Origin: DATAWZ01 sp036266975
GTDB lineage: Bacteria; Actinomycetota; Thermoleophilia; Solirubrobacterales; Solirubrobacteraceae
Direction of reading: 5' to 3'
Length of the DNA: 6,826 nt
Assembly (NCBI GenBank): GCA_036266975.1
Contig: DATAWZ010000099.1
Span: 1-6,826, forward strand
Below the pieces are notes generated by a model. The model saw nothing but the letters and a program-made list of their open reading frames with translations, was not told the origin of the DNA and did not search any database. Positions 1-5,624 of this stretch are shown here, in pieces (within the stretch, counting starts at the first letter, position 1; each line of letters opens with the position of its first letter). A program made the translations under genes and the position numbers.

Positions 1-29
1 ACGCCGAGCGCGAGTTCGGGTTCGAATGA
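1..29 (+). CDS. 3' end of an upstream gene (partial)
   Basis: Only the last eight codons are present, read from position 3: AEREFGFE followed by TGA at 27-29. The stop overlaps the ATG of the next gene (ATGA at 26-29), the usual sign of translational coupling inside an operon, so the missing gene is probably co-transcribed with the PfkB-type kinase. Eight residues cannot identify the product. The call that this frame is coding rests on the overlap alone. Confidence 0.55.
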
Positions 30-838
30 GGCTCGCCGTGGTCGGACACGTCGAGTGGGTCGACTTCGTGCCGGTCGCGCGGCTGCCGCATCCGGGCGAG
101 GTGCTGCACGCGAGCGAGGGCGCGCTCGCGCTCGCCGCCGGCGGAGGGGCGGTGGTCGCGGTGCAGCTCGCGCGGCTGGGCGCCGAGGTGAGCTTCTTCA
201 CCGCGCTGGGCGACGACGACCTCGGTGCGCGGGCGCGCGAGCAGCTCGTCGGCCACGGGATCGACCTGCACGTCGGCTGGCGCGAGCAGCCCACGCGCCG
301 CGCGGTGACCCTCGTGCAGGACAGCGGCGAGCGCACGATCGTCACGCTCGGCGAGCGCCTGGAGCCGGCGGGCGAGGATTCGCTGCCCTGGGGGACGCTC
401 GCGCAGGCCGCTGCCGTGTACGTCACCGCGGGTGACGCGGCGGCGGCGCGGGCGGCGCGGGCAGCGGCGCTCGTGACGGCGAGCCCCCGCGCGCGGGCGG
501 CGCTCGCGGCCATCGAGGTCGACGCGCTGATCTACAGCGGGCGCGACGAGGAGGAGCGCGAGTGGGCGCAGCGGCTGTCCGACCATGCACGCCTGCGCGT
601 GGTCACCGAGGGCGAGCACGGCGGGCACATCGAGGGCGCCGGGCGCTGGGAGGCCTCGCCGCCGCCCGGGCCGGCGCTCGACGCCTACGGCTGCGGCGAC
701 TCGTTCGCCGCCGGCTACACCTTCGCACTCGCGCGCGGCGCCGACCCGCTCGCCGCGGCGGGCTGGGGCGCGCGCTGCGGGGTGGCGTGCCTCACCGGCC
801 GGGGTCCCTATGCTGCGCCGCTGCCCGTCGCCGCGTGA
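26..838 (+). CDS. PfkB-family carbohydrate kinase
   Basis: A ribokinase/PfkB-superfamily protein of 270 residues, slightly short for a family that usually runs near 300. Family members transfer the ATP gamma-phosphate to a hydroxyl of a sugar, nucleoside or related small molecule in the cytosol. The first signature is at about 37-66: a glycine-rich AAGGGAVVAVQLARLG followed by FFTALGDDDLG. The second is at 219-232: DAYGCGDSFAAG, with D225 the expected catalytic base and G222-D225 the anion hole. The usual DTxGAGD has become DAYGCGD, and the Asn often found in the first signature is Val, so the substrate cannot be assigned. The ATG at 26 overlaps the upstream stop. The family call is firm; the substrate is unknown. 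Confidence 0.9.
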   Translation: MRLAVVGHVEWVDFVPVARLPHPGEVLHASEGALALAAGGGAVVAVQLARLGAEVSFFTALGDDDLGARAREQLVGHGIDLHVGWREQPTRRAVTLVQDSGERTIVTLGERLEPAGEDSLPWGTLAQAAAVYVTAGDAAAARAARAAALVTASPRARAALAAIEVDALIYSGRDEEEREWAQRLSDHARLRVVTEGEHGGHIEGAGRWEASPPPGPALDAYGCGDSFAAGYTFALARGADPLAAAGWGARCGVACLTGRGPYAAPLPVAA

Positions 839-853
839 TCGGATTTTGGGGAA

Positions 854-869
854 AAGGAGGTTGGCCGTG
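854..869 (+). promoter_or_regulatory. Perfect Shine-Dalgarno followed by GTG, no clear gene
   Basis: AAGGAGGT at 854-861 is a full 8-base complement to the usual 3' end of 16S rRNA. A GTG follows at 867-869 after a 5-nt spacer. The frame it opens stays open to 1256, entirely antisense to the anti-sigma gene. Its composition (Ala, Arg, Gly, Gln) is that of a GC-rich shadow, so I do not call a gene. The site lies in the 40-bp gap between two convergent genes. It may be chance or the relic of a lost gene. Confidence 0.35.
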
Positions 870-887
870 CTGCGCCTGTCAGCGCAG
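870..887. terminator. Stem-loop at a convergent junction
   Basis: CTGCGC (870-875) and GCGCAG (882-887) form a perfect 6-bp stem with a 6-nt loop. The hairpin straddles the stop codon of the anti-sigma gene (TGA on the minus strand at 879-881) and lies 32 bp past the kinase stop. There is no adjacent U-run; a TTTT appears on the minus strand about 16 nt further on. It may act as a weak bidirectional terminator. Confidence 0.35.
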
Positions 888-1667
888 GTCGCGCTCGGCG
901 AGGCGCAGGAGGACCCCGGACGGGACCGCGTGGGCGGCGATCACGCAGCTGTGGCCCGAGCGCAGCCAGGTGACGGCGGTGGTGCCGCCCGAGAGCGCCA
1001 GCACGCGCAGGCTGCTGCCGTCGTAGCGCACGAGCGAGCCGCCGGAGGCGTGCAGCGGCTGGCCGGCGGCGACCGCGTAGCCGATCGTCCAGCCGCGCCC
1101 GGTGTAGCGCACGGCGAGCAGACGCCGTCCCTTGACCGTCCCGCGCCGTGCGCCGACGGCGCGCCAGTCGATCGTGTTCCAGGACGGGAACCAGACGCCG
1201 TCGATCGTCGCCTGAAGGCGGGTGGCGTCGCCGGCCACCGGCCGGGGCGCCGGTAGCGAGGAGGGACGCAGCGCAAACGAGGCGGCCTGGGCGACGCTCG
1301 GCGAGCCTCCGCCGGGGAGCAGCGCGACGAGCAGCGCGGCCAGGCCGACGGCGAGCGCGGCGGAGAGTCGCCCCAGCGCGCCGAAGGCGCCGGGCGCGAA
1401 GGAGAAGACGGGCCCGCGCGAGCGCCGGGTCGTCGCCGCGCGCAACTCGGCGCGCAGCGGCGCGGGGGCGGGGACGTCGAGCGTGCGCAGCGCGTGCACC
1501 GCGCGCTCCTGTCGCTCGAGCGCGACGGCGAGCGTCGGATCGGCCTGGACCTGCGCACGCAGCTGCGCGGCACGCTCCTGGGGGAGGGTGCCGTCGGCCA
1601 GGTGGGCGAGGTCGCCCTGAAGATCGTCGGACTCGGGCATTTGGGTCAGGTTGGCAGGATCGCTCAC
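879..1667 (-). CDS. Membrane-anchored anti-sigma factor, cysteine-free N-terminus
   Basis: A 262-residue single-pass membrane protein predicted to hold the neighbouring ECF sigma factor inactive. Residues 15-75 form a helical cytoplasmic domain with the pattern LAHLADGTLP...ERAAQLRAQV..DPTLAVALERQERAVHAL, typical of actinobacterial anti-sigma N-termini. It lacks the HxxxCxxC zinc motif. A transmembrane helix spans about 98-118 (LGRLSAALAVGLAALLVALL), and residues 130-262 form an outside domain rich in Trp, Gly and Arg. The start chosen is GTG at 1667, overlapping the sigma stop as GTGA. It has GGAG 9 nt upstream; an in-frame ATG at 1640 lacks an obvious ribosome site. Role is inferred from gene order and architecture. 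The signal sensed and any cleavage by proteases are unknown. Confidence 0.8.
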   Translation of the reverse strand: MSDPANLTQMPESDDLQGDLAHLADGTLPQERAAQLRAQVQADPTLAVALERQERAVHALRTLDVPAPAPLRAELRAATTRRSRGPVFSFAPGAFGALGRLSAALAVGLAALLVALLPGGGSPSVAQAASFALRPSSLPAPRPVAGDATRLQATIDGVWFPSWNTIDWRAVGARRGTVKGRRLLAVRYTGRGWTIGYAVAAGQPLHASGGSLVRYDGSSLRVLALSGGTTAVTWLRSGHSCVIAAHAVPSGVLLRLAERDLR

Positions 1668-2197
1668 TGGTTCAGACTCCGATTGGCCGAAGAAGCTTCC
1701 CGGCCCGAGTCGCGTGGGTCCCCGAGTCGCTCCGCGAGCTGCGCCCGCGCCCGGAACAGGCGGGTGGCGATCGTCGCCTCGCGCGCGTCGAGGACCCGAC
1801 CCGCCTGGGCGTAGGACAGGCCGAGCAGGTCGACGGCGGCCACGGCCAGGCGGAGGTCCTCGGGCAGGTCGGCGATCGCCGCGAGCAGCTCGCCGGCCAT
1901 CAGCGCGCGCTCGGCGTGGTCGGAGCTGCGGGGGTCCTCGGGCTCGGTCTCCGGCGCGGGGACGGTGCGCGGCCGGCGCGCGGCGGTGCGGCGCGAGGTC
2001 AGGTAGGTGTTGCGCAGCACGCGCATGAGGTAGGCGAGCTCGTCGTCGCCGTGGAGCATGCGCGGCCGCGAGAGGACGCGGGCGAAGGTCTCCTGCACGA
2101 GGTCCTCGGCGTCCTCGCGCCGGCCGCACAGCGCCCACGCGGCGCGGAAGAGCCGGTCGACGTGCGTGTGGAGGGACTCGGGATCCAGACGGGGCAT
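1664..2197 (-). CDS. ECF-type RNA polymerase sigma factor
   Basis: A 177-residue sigma-70 family protein with only regions 2 and 4, the ECF layout. Region 2 covers about 8-75 and includes CGRREDAEDLVQETFARVL, the core-binding helix, followed by the -10-recognising helix LMRVLRNTYLTSRR. A Pro/Glu-rich linker (79-95) leads to region 4 (about 98-157), with LPEDLRLAVAAVDLLGLSYA and the helix-turn-helix REATIATRLFRARAQL that reads the -35. The start ATG at 2197 is chosen because the family begins just before the LDPESL helix; an open frame to 2317 adds only a basic low-complexity leader. The stop overlaps the anti-sigma GTG, so both are made from one mRNA. Regulation is expected through release from that membrane partner. 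I cannot name the ECF subgroup. Confidence 0.92.
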   Translation of the reverse strand: MPRLDPESLHTHVDRLFRAAWALCGRREDAEDLVQETFARVLSRPRMLHGDDELAYLMRVLRNTYLTSRRTAARRPRTVPAPETEPEDPRSSDHAERALMAGELLAAIADLPEDLRLAVAAVDLLGLSYAQAGRVLDAREATIATRLFRARAQLAERLGDPRDSGREASSANRSLNQ

Positions 2198-2228
2198 CAG
2201 GCGCTGGCCGCAGCCCGTGACGGGGACA

Positions 2229-2250
2229 GCCGCCGCGGTATGACGGCGGC
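2229..2250. promoter_or_regulatory. Stem-loop upstream of the sigma gene
   Basis: GCCGCCG (2229-2235) pairs with CGGCGGC (2244-2250) around an 8-nt loop, CGGTATGA. It lies 32-53 nt before the sigma ATG, in the 163-bp space between the sigma gene and the divergent microprotein. It could be a 5' leader hairpin or an operator overlapping the promoter. Read on the minus strand the loop gives TCATAC, a possible weak -10. I found no convincing ECF-type GGAAC/CGTC pair at the proper spacing. Confidence 0.3.
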
Positions 2251-2348
2251 GGCGCCGGCGAGTGCCGCGCCGTTCGCCGTTCCCGACTCTACCGCGCGCC
2301 CGAGGGCGCTCAGGCACTTCGCACCGAGCGCTTGCCGGCGCGGGGCAC

Positions 2349-2354
2349 TACGCT
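2349..2354 (+). promoter_or_regulatory. -10 box for a leaderless microprotein mRNA
   Basis: TACGCT fits the TAnnnT core of an actinobacterial -10 element and lies exactly 6 nt before the GTG at 2361, which would put the transcription start at or on the start codon. No good -35 is visible 16-18 bp upstream. The same box-to-start distance is seen before the lipoprotein gene that starts at 6687. Confidence 0.45.
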
Positions 2355-2360
2355 CTGCGG

Positions 2361-2447
2361 GTGCCCGCCAACTGGATCTGGATGCAGGTCGCGATCATCT
2401 TCTTCGTCATCGTCGCCGCGGTGATCGCGATCGTGCGGCTGGCCTGA
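2361..2447 (+). CDS. 28-residue single-pass membrane microprotein
   Basis: The predicted product is 28 residues: a short polar start (VPANWIW), then a continuous hydrophobic helix from about residue 8 to 25 (MQVAIIFFVIVAAVIAIV) and a positive tail (RLA). That is one transmembrane span with almost nothing outside it. The open frame extends upstream to 2262, but that part encodes basic low-complexity sequence. GTG at 2361 is preferred because the protein-like part begins there and TACGCT sits 6 nt before it; there is no Shine-Dalgarno. ATG at 2382 is a weaker alternative. The gene is divergent from the sigma/anti-sigma pair and ends 4 nt from the phosphatase stop. I do not recognise a family. 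It could be a small partner or modulator of a membrane protein, but nothing shows which. Confidence 0.6.
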   Translation: MPANWIWMQVAIIFFVIVAAVIAIVRLA

Positions 2448-2465
2448 GGGCTCAGGAGCGCCAGC
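2438..2465. terminator. Bidirectional hairpin covering two convergent stop codons
   Basis: CCTGAG (2443-2448) and CTCAGG (2451-2456) are perfect complements; the realistic hairpin is a 5-bp stem with loop GGGC. Beyond a 4-nt bulge on the right, GCTGG (2438-2442) pairs with CCAGC (2461-2465). Both stop codons, TGA at 2445-2447 and the minus-strand TGA at 2452-2454, lie within it. No U-tract is present on either strand. Position at the tail-to-tail junction supports a shared terminator. Confidence 0.4.
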
Positions 2466-3213
2466 GACGCAGCAGGCCGGTGCGCGGCGGTTCGCGCGCC
2501 AGATACGGAAGCGCGGTCCCGTCGATCAGCGCCCGCGGGACCTCCTCGGTCAGCCAGCGCGCCGCCGCGTGGCGACCGTGGTCGCGCAGCCCGCCGGCGA
2601 TCGCCGGCGGCCGGCGCACGGTGTCGTGAGCGTCCGAGGAGACGTTGTAGACCAGCTGGGCCCGCCACATCTGCTCGGCGATGCGCCGGACGGTGCCGCC
2701 GAACCGGCCGGCGAACGATCCGGCGGTGAGCGAGGTGAGCATCCCGTGATCGACGCACCGGCCCAGGAACTCCAGGTCGCGCTGGAAGACCGGGCAGCGT
2801 TCGGGGTGCGCGAGCAGGATGCGCTGGTCACGGGCCAGCAGCGACTCGAGCAGCCCCCAGACGGCGTCGGTGCTGGACGGGCCGAGCGGGCACTCGACGA
2901 GCAGGTACGGCCCGCGCCCGAGGCGCAGCGCGGCGAGCTCCTCGCCGTCCATCTCGCCCACGCGCGTCACGGCGACCTCGGCGCCGGTGAGTACCTCGAT
3001 GGGGACGTGCTCGGCGGCGAACGCGGCGCGAACCTCCTCGACCCCGCGGGCGATGACCTCGGCGGTGTTGGGGTAATCCCAGGACACGTGCGGGGTGGCG
3101 ACGATCGTGTGCGTCCCGGCCGCGTGGGCCGCGCGCCCGAGCTCGAGGGTGGCCGTCATGTCCGGCGGGCCGTCGTCGATCCCGGGCAGCAGGTGGCAGT
3201 GCAGATCGATCAT
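2452..3213 (-). CDS. CpsB/YwqE-type PHP-domain protein-tyrosine phosphatase
   Basis: A 253-residue, full-length member of the PHP-fold, metal-dependent tyrosine phosphatases (CpsB/Wzb/YwqE group). In Gram-positive bacteria these dephosphorylate the tyrosine kinases that govern capsule and exopolysaccharide assembly. The expected metal ligands are visible: H5 and H7 in MIDLHCHLLPGIDDG, D14, H42 in ATPH, E79 in LTGAEV, E107 in LLVEC, H136 in LLAHPER, and D194/H196 in SSDAH. R139 follows in the HPER motif. The ATG at 3213 gives the canonical N-terminus, with no clear ribosome site. No kinase or polysaccharide genes are in the window, so the partner is unknown. Related PHP enzymes include histidinol phosphatases and phosphoesterases, but the pattern favours CpsB. 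Confidence 0.88.
   Translation of the reverse strand: MIDLHCHLLPGIDDGPPDMTATLELGRAAHAAGTHTIVATPHVSWDYPNTAEVIARGVEEVRAAFAAEHVPIEVLTGAEVAVTRVGEMDGEELAALRLGRGPYLLVECPLGPSSTDAVWGLLESLLARDQRILLAHPERCPVFQRDLEFLGRCVDHGMLTSLTAGSFAGRFGGTVRRIAEQMWRAQLVYNVSSDAHDTVRRPPAIAGGLRDHGRHAAARWLTEEVPRALIDGTALPYLAREPPRTGLLRRWRS
2591..2610. repeat. 20-bp perfect palindrome inside the phosphatase gene
   Basis: CCGCCGGCGATCGCCGGCGG reads the same on both strands with no spacer. It encodes part of RPPAIAGG (residues 201-208), so GC-rich codon choice for Pro, Ala and Gly may be the whole explanation. The core GCGATCGC occurs once more inside the sigma gene (1872-1879). Confidence 0.5.
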
Positions 3214-3228
3214 GCGTCGGCCCGTGCC

Positions 3229-3234
3229 AGCTTA
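3229..3234 (-). promoter_or_regulatory. Possible -10 box for the phosphatase gene
   Basis: TAAGCT on the minus strand lies 15 nt before the ATG at 3213, implying a leader of only a few bases. No strong -35 is seen; TTCGCG is the nearest resemblance, with a 15-bp spacer. Weak call. Confidence 0.25.
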
Positions 3235-3287
3235 GAGGCTCGCTGAGAGCGCGAACCGGGGCCGGTCGTCGGCTCGTCCAAGGGAGG

Positions 3288-3316
3288 TTGACCGGCGGCG
3301 CGGCGCTCGCAACACT
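3288..3316 (+). promoter_or_regulatory. Promoter of the universal stress protein gene
   Basis: TTGACC (3288-3293) matches the vegetative -35 consensus at five of six bases. After a 17-bp spacer comes AACACT (3311-3316), a weak -10 that keeps the key A and T. The ATG begins 8 nt further on, so the mRNA would be leaderless. The GGGAG at 3320-3324 directly abuts the ATG and is too close to work as a Shine-Dalgarno, which supports the leaderless reading. Confidence 0.45.
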
Positions 3317-3324
3317 GCTGGGAG

Positions 3325-3786
3325 ATGGCCGCCGCCGACCTGTTCCGCTCGATCGTGGTCGGCACGGATGGGTCGACGACCGCCGCCGAGGCGCTGCGCC
3401 GCGCCGTCGAGCTGGCCCGCCACTCGCCGGCGACCCTGCACGTGGTCTGTGCCTACGAGCCGATGCCGGGGGTGCGGCTGCGGGTCGAGCGGCCCGCCCT
3501 GCCCCAGCAGGCCGAGTGGATCTGGGGGCCGCGCGACGACGCCGAGACGACCCTCGCCCAGGCGGTCGAGCGCGCCCGCGCCGCCGGCGTCGAGCGGGTG
3601 GAGGCGTTCGCGCGCCAGGGAGACCCGGCCGACGCGATCCTCGACGTCGCCGAGGAGCAGGACGCCGACCTGATCGTGGTCGGCAACCGCGGCCTCACCG
3701 GGGCCAAGCGCTTCCTGCTCGGCGGCGTGCCGAACAAGATCTCCCACCACGCCCCCTGCTCGGTGCTGATCATCCGCACCAGCTGA
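3325..3786 (+). CDS. Universal stress protein, UspA family
   Basis: A 153-residue single-domain Usp, the usual size, which forms cytosolic dimers and in many members binds ATP. The N-terminal strand and loop SIVVGTDGS (9-17) holds D15, the adenine-loop aspartate. The C-terminal nucleotide motif at 119-135 reads VGNRGLTGAKRFLLGGV and fits G-x2-G-x9-G. The following Ser/Thr of the ATP-binding subgroup is replaced by Gly134, though the next residues (VPNKISHHAPCSVLII) are typical. ATP binding is therefore likely but weakened or altered. The gene is divergent from the phosphatase and monocistronic. Regulation was not shown directly beyond the promoter noted upstream. Confidence 0.92.
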   Translation: MAAADLFRSIVVGTDGSTTAAEALRRAVELARHSPATLHVVCAYEPMPGVRLRVERPALPQQAEWIWGPRDDAETTLAQAVERARAAGVERVEAFARQGDPADAILDVAEEQDADLIVVGNRGLTGAKRFLLGGVPNKISHHAPCSVLIIRTS

Positions 3787-3810
3787 CGCCGAAGTCAAGG
3801 CCCTGGCGTC
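3785..3810. terminator. Inverted repeat after the stress protein gene
   Basis: GACGCC (3785-3790, overlapping the stop codon) and GGCGTC (3805-3810) are perfect complements with a 14-nt loop. There is no T-run after it. A second imperfect hairpin, CACTG (3870-3874) with CAGTG (3892-3896), lies just past the stop of the convergent minus-strand gene. Either or both could end transcription in this 112-bp gap, which shows no other feature. Confidence 0.3.
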
Positions 3811-3898
3811 GAGCGGGAATGCGGTCGCGTCTACCGCCCTCCGGTGAGGCCACAGACTCCGCCCTGGCCCACTGAACGGCCGCGCGCCCGGCAGTGCC

Positions 3899-4642
3899 CT
3901 ACGGCTCGTCATGAACGTGGATGTTCCATCGCGCCGCGGAAGAGCCCGTTGGGTACGCGGTGAGCTCCCAGTACCAGAAAGGAATCCGTGGCGGCCCGAT
4001 CTCCGGACACGCCGCCCTGACCGCCGCCTGCGCCTTGGTCATCACTGTGCACTCTGCCTGCTCGCGAGTGCTCGCGTGGGTGCGCACGCAGGCACGCATC
4101 ACCTGGCTTCCCCGGCCGATGGCGCGCCACTCCAGGTCGCCCAGTTCGGGGTCGTTCGTGAGACGTGCGCTGATCGCCGTGGCGTCTGGCCGCGGATCGA
4201 TCGACACCGAGAGGATCATGAACACGTCCCAGCTGATCGGCCGATCTGCCTGGGTGCGGTCGGTGAACTCCCAACCGGGATTTCGGCCCGGCGCCAACGA
4301 GAGGTTCGCCGGCGGCCACAGGGGGAGGTCCACCAGGGGACCATCGGCAACAAATCGCATCTGGACCGGCTCGGCGCCGGCCGAGTAGAACGAGGGCTCA
4401 CCCTCGGGCGAGCAGTAGTTGACGACGATCCGGCTGGCGTGCGCTCGCGCCCACTGCAGCGCCTGCTCGATCGACACGCCGGCGACCCTCGGCGGCCGAT
4501 CAGGATCCTCGCCGGTCGCTGCCTCCAGATGCCCAGAGAACGTGCCAAGCCCGCAGAAGCCTCGCTCGGTGTACTCCGTGTCCTCGCCGAGGAACACGAC
4601 GTCATGAGACCGCTGCAGCCACTCCTCGCTCGTCTCGCCCAC
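3899..4642 (-). CDS. Hypothetical protein, 247 residues, unrecognised
   Basis: I do not recognise a family. The protein has no signal peptide or membrane span and is probably cytosolic. The first part (1-90) includes FLGEDTEYTERGFCGLG and SIEQALQWARAHASRIVVNYCSPEGEPSFYSAG, a helix followed by a strand. The C-terminal half includes FMILSVSIDPRPDATAISARL, RACVRTHASTREQAECTV, then PFWYWELTAYPTG. Five cysteines are at 30, 77, 185, 198 and 212. The frame is open to ATG 4717, with another ATG at 4660. GTG 4642 is preferred because AAAGGA lies 9 nt upstream and the codons before it lose GC bias. Amino-acid makeup is natural, and the opposite frames look like shadows. The gene stands alone, convergent with the stress protein gene. 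Confidence 0.7.
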   Translation of the reverse strand: MGETSEEWLQRSHDVVFLGEDTEYTERGFCGLGTFSGHLEAATGEDPDRPPRVAGVSIEQALQWARAHASRIVVNYCSPEGEPSFYSAGAEPVQMRFVADGPLVDLPLWPPANLSLAPGRNPGWEFTDRTQADRPISWDVFMILSVSIDPRPDATAISARLTNDPELGDLEWRAIGRGSQVMRACVRTHASTREQAECTVMTKAQAAVRAACPEIGPPRIPFWYWELTAYPTGSSAARWNIHVHDEP

Positions 4643-4966
4643 GCCACCCCATCCTTTCATGCGCACGATCGCTCGGGCGGGACCGCCAGGGCCGCGGGCT
4701 AGCGAGCGAATCATCACGCGACTGCGTTCGCGTGGTCCGGGCTGCTGACGGGCGACTGCTCCTCGCGCGATGCACCACTCTCAGCGATGTGGCGGCGCCC
4801 GTCGCCCTCGGAGCTCGCGCGTTCGCCGGCTGCGGGCGGTGGCAGGGCAGGGACGCCTACGCCAGAACAGCCCTTCCGCGTGCTCGAACGTGGCCCCGGC
4901 TCGTCGTCCATTGGCGGTCGCTTCCGGGTGCCGGGCGGAGGCCGGGCGCGCAGGGGACGCGAGCTT
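4643..4966. other. Spacer of 324 bp, no convincing gene
   Basis: No frame here has convincing protein character. A plus-strand frame from 4732 begins VVRAADGRLLLARCTTLSDV, mildly protein-like, but soon becomes Arg/Ala/Gly-rich. The spacer contains two copies of the octamer GCGACTGC (4718-4725 and 4752-4759), the first inside a good hairpin. I see no clear promoter for the minus-strand gene that starts at 4642. Confidence 0.45.
4713..4736. repeat. Stem-loop carrying GCGACTGC
   Basis: CACGCGA (4715-4721) and TCGCGTG (4728-4734) are perfect complements around CTGCGT. The stem extends by a G-T wobble and an A-T pair to about 9 bp. Its right half, GCGTTCGCGTGGT (4724-4736), recurs exactly at 6796-6808. 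The hairpin lies about 70 nt upstream of the GTG at 4642 on that gene's 5' side. Confidence 0.5.
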
Positions 4967-5427
4967 TCAGCTCTTGGCGCAGAATCTCATCGGCCCCTGC
5001 TCGGCGGCCGTGATCGCGCCAAGTGCTTGCGCGGCTAGCGCGCGCAGGCGTCGCGAGCTGTGGGTCGCCGGGTCGAGCAGATCTCGGAGGGACCAGTCAG
5101 CGCCGAAGCACACCGCTTGGGCACGAGTGACGCCTCCGCGGAGGGTTCCGGAGCGGCAATCAGACACCACGCCGTCGGCTTGGCTACCCGCGAGGATCTG
5201 CAACACGTCCTCCCGGGCGCGCCCGATCAATCGCGGTCCAATCCAGCAACGCGCGAACACCGCACGGGACCTGTGGCGGCTGACGAGTCGGGGAGGCGCT
5301 ACCAACGGGCCTTGGCGCCGTCGGTAGCGGGGCCTGAGCGTGTCGTCGGTGGAGTGCTCGCTCCGCAGCCGGCGACCCACACGACCAAGAGCAGGCTCGC
5401 CACGACCCAGGCTGTCCGCGGGTGCAT
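4967..5427 (-). pseudogene. Frameshifted lipoprotein gene
   Basis: The first frame, from ATG 5427, encodes a textbook lipoprotein signal: MHPRTAWVVASLLLVVWVAGC with lipobox VAGC, then a Ser/Thr/Pro linker. It stops at 5299 after 42 residues. The next frame (+1 missing base) continues open to a TGA at 4967 and reads like protein at its end: EDVLQILAGSQADGVVSDCRSG, then CFGADWSLRDLLDPATH. One added base near 5300 would join them into about 153 residues. GAGGG just before the ATG may be the ribosome site. The exact shift point is uncertain because the middle (5230-5300) is ambiguous between frames. This may be a real pseudogene, a sequencing error, or a 42-residue lipopeptide followed by unrelated sequence. 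Confidence 0.45.
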
Positions 5428-5624
5428 CGCCCTCGCGCTTCTCCGAAGTCGGCTGAAACGGCGCAACGAGCCGGATCGTACGGGGTCATCAGGCTCGTGG
5501 TGGGCCTTGGCGTGAATCACGGCCGAGCGCCGGTGCGCGCCTGCTCGAGCCGCGTGCTGCTCGTCGCGCAGAGCGACTGCGCTGGACTGCATCGCTGGGC
5601 GGCCGTTTGCGTGCAACCACGGGC
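5428..5624. other. Divergent spacer between two lipoprotein genes
   Basis: This 197-bp spacer holds a possible -10 for the leftward gene (TACGAT, minus strand, 5475-5480), an 11-bp palindrome CGTGAATCACG at 5511-5521, and a 6-bp hairpin GCGCAG/CTGCGC at 5566-5582 containing GCGACTGC (5573-5580). The palindrome is operator-like and midway between the two starts, but such short palindromes also arise by chance. No clear promoter for the rightward gene is seen. Confidence 0.35.
5475..5480 (-). promoter_or_regulatory. Possible -10 box of the leftward lipoprotein gene
   Basis: TACGAT on the minus strand matches TAnnAT well and lies 47 nt before the ATG at 5427. No -35 of good quality is found 16-18 bp upstream. 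Confidence 0.3.

Noticed and set aside
15..35. GGTTCGAAT resembles the T-loop of a tRNA
   Set aside because: The flanking bases cannot form the 5-bp T-stem and no acceptor or anticodon arm is present; the sequence is explained by overlapping gene ends.
2217..2244. Possible plus-strand promoter GTGACG-N16-TATGAC
   Set aside because: It would start far upstream of the only downstream plus-strand gene, which has its own box 6 nt before the start, and the hexamers overlap a GC hairpin.
2198..2360. ECF autoregulatory promoter (GGAAC plus CGTC) before the sigma gene
   Set aside because: GGAAC and CGTC exist on the minus strand but about 33 bp apart, twice the required spacing.
1148..2629. 493-codon plus-strand open frame antisense to the sigma/anti-sigma genes
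   Set aside because: Arg/Ala/Gly-rich composition with no domain signal; a shadow of GC-rich codons on the opposite strand, where recognised domains lie.
4714..4911. 65-codon minus-strand open frame in the spacer
   Set aside because: Low-complexity Ser/Pro/Glu/Gly composition, no ribosome site and no protein-like pattern.
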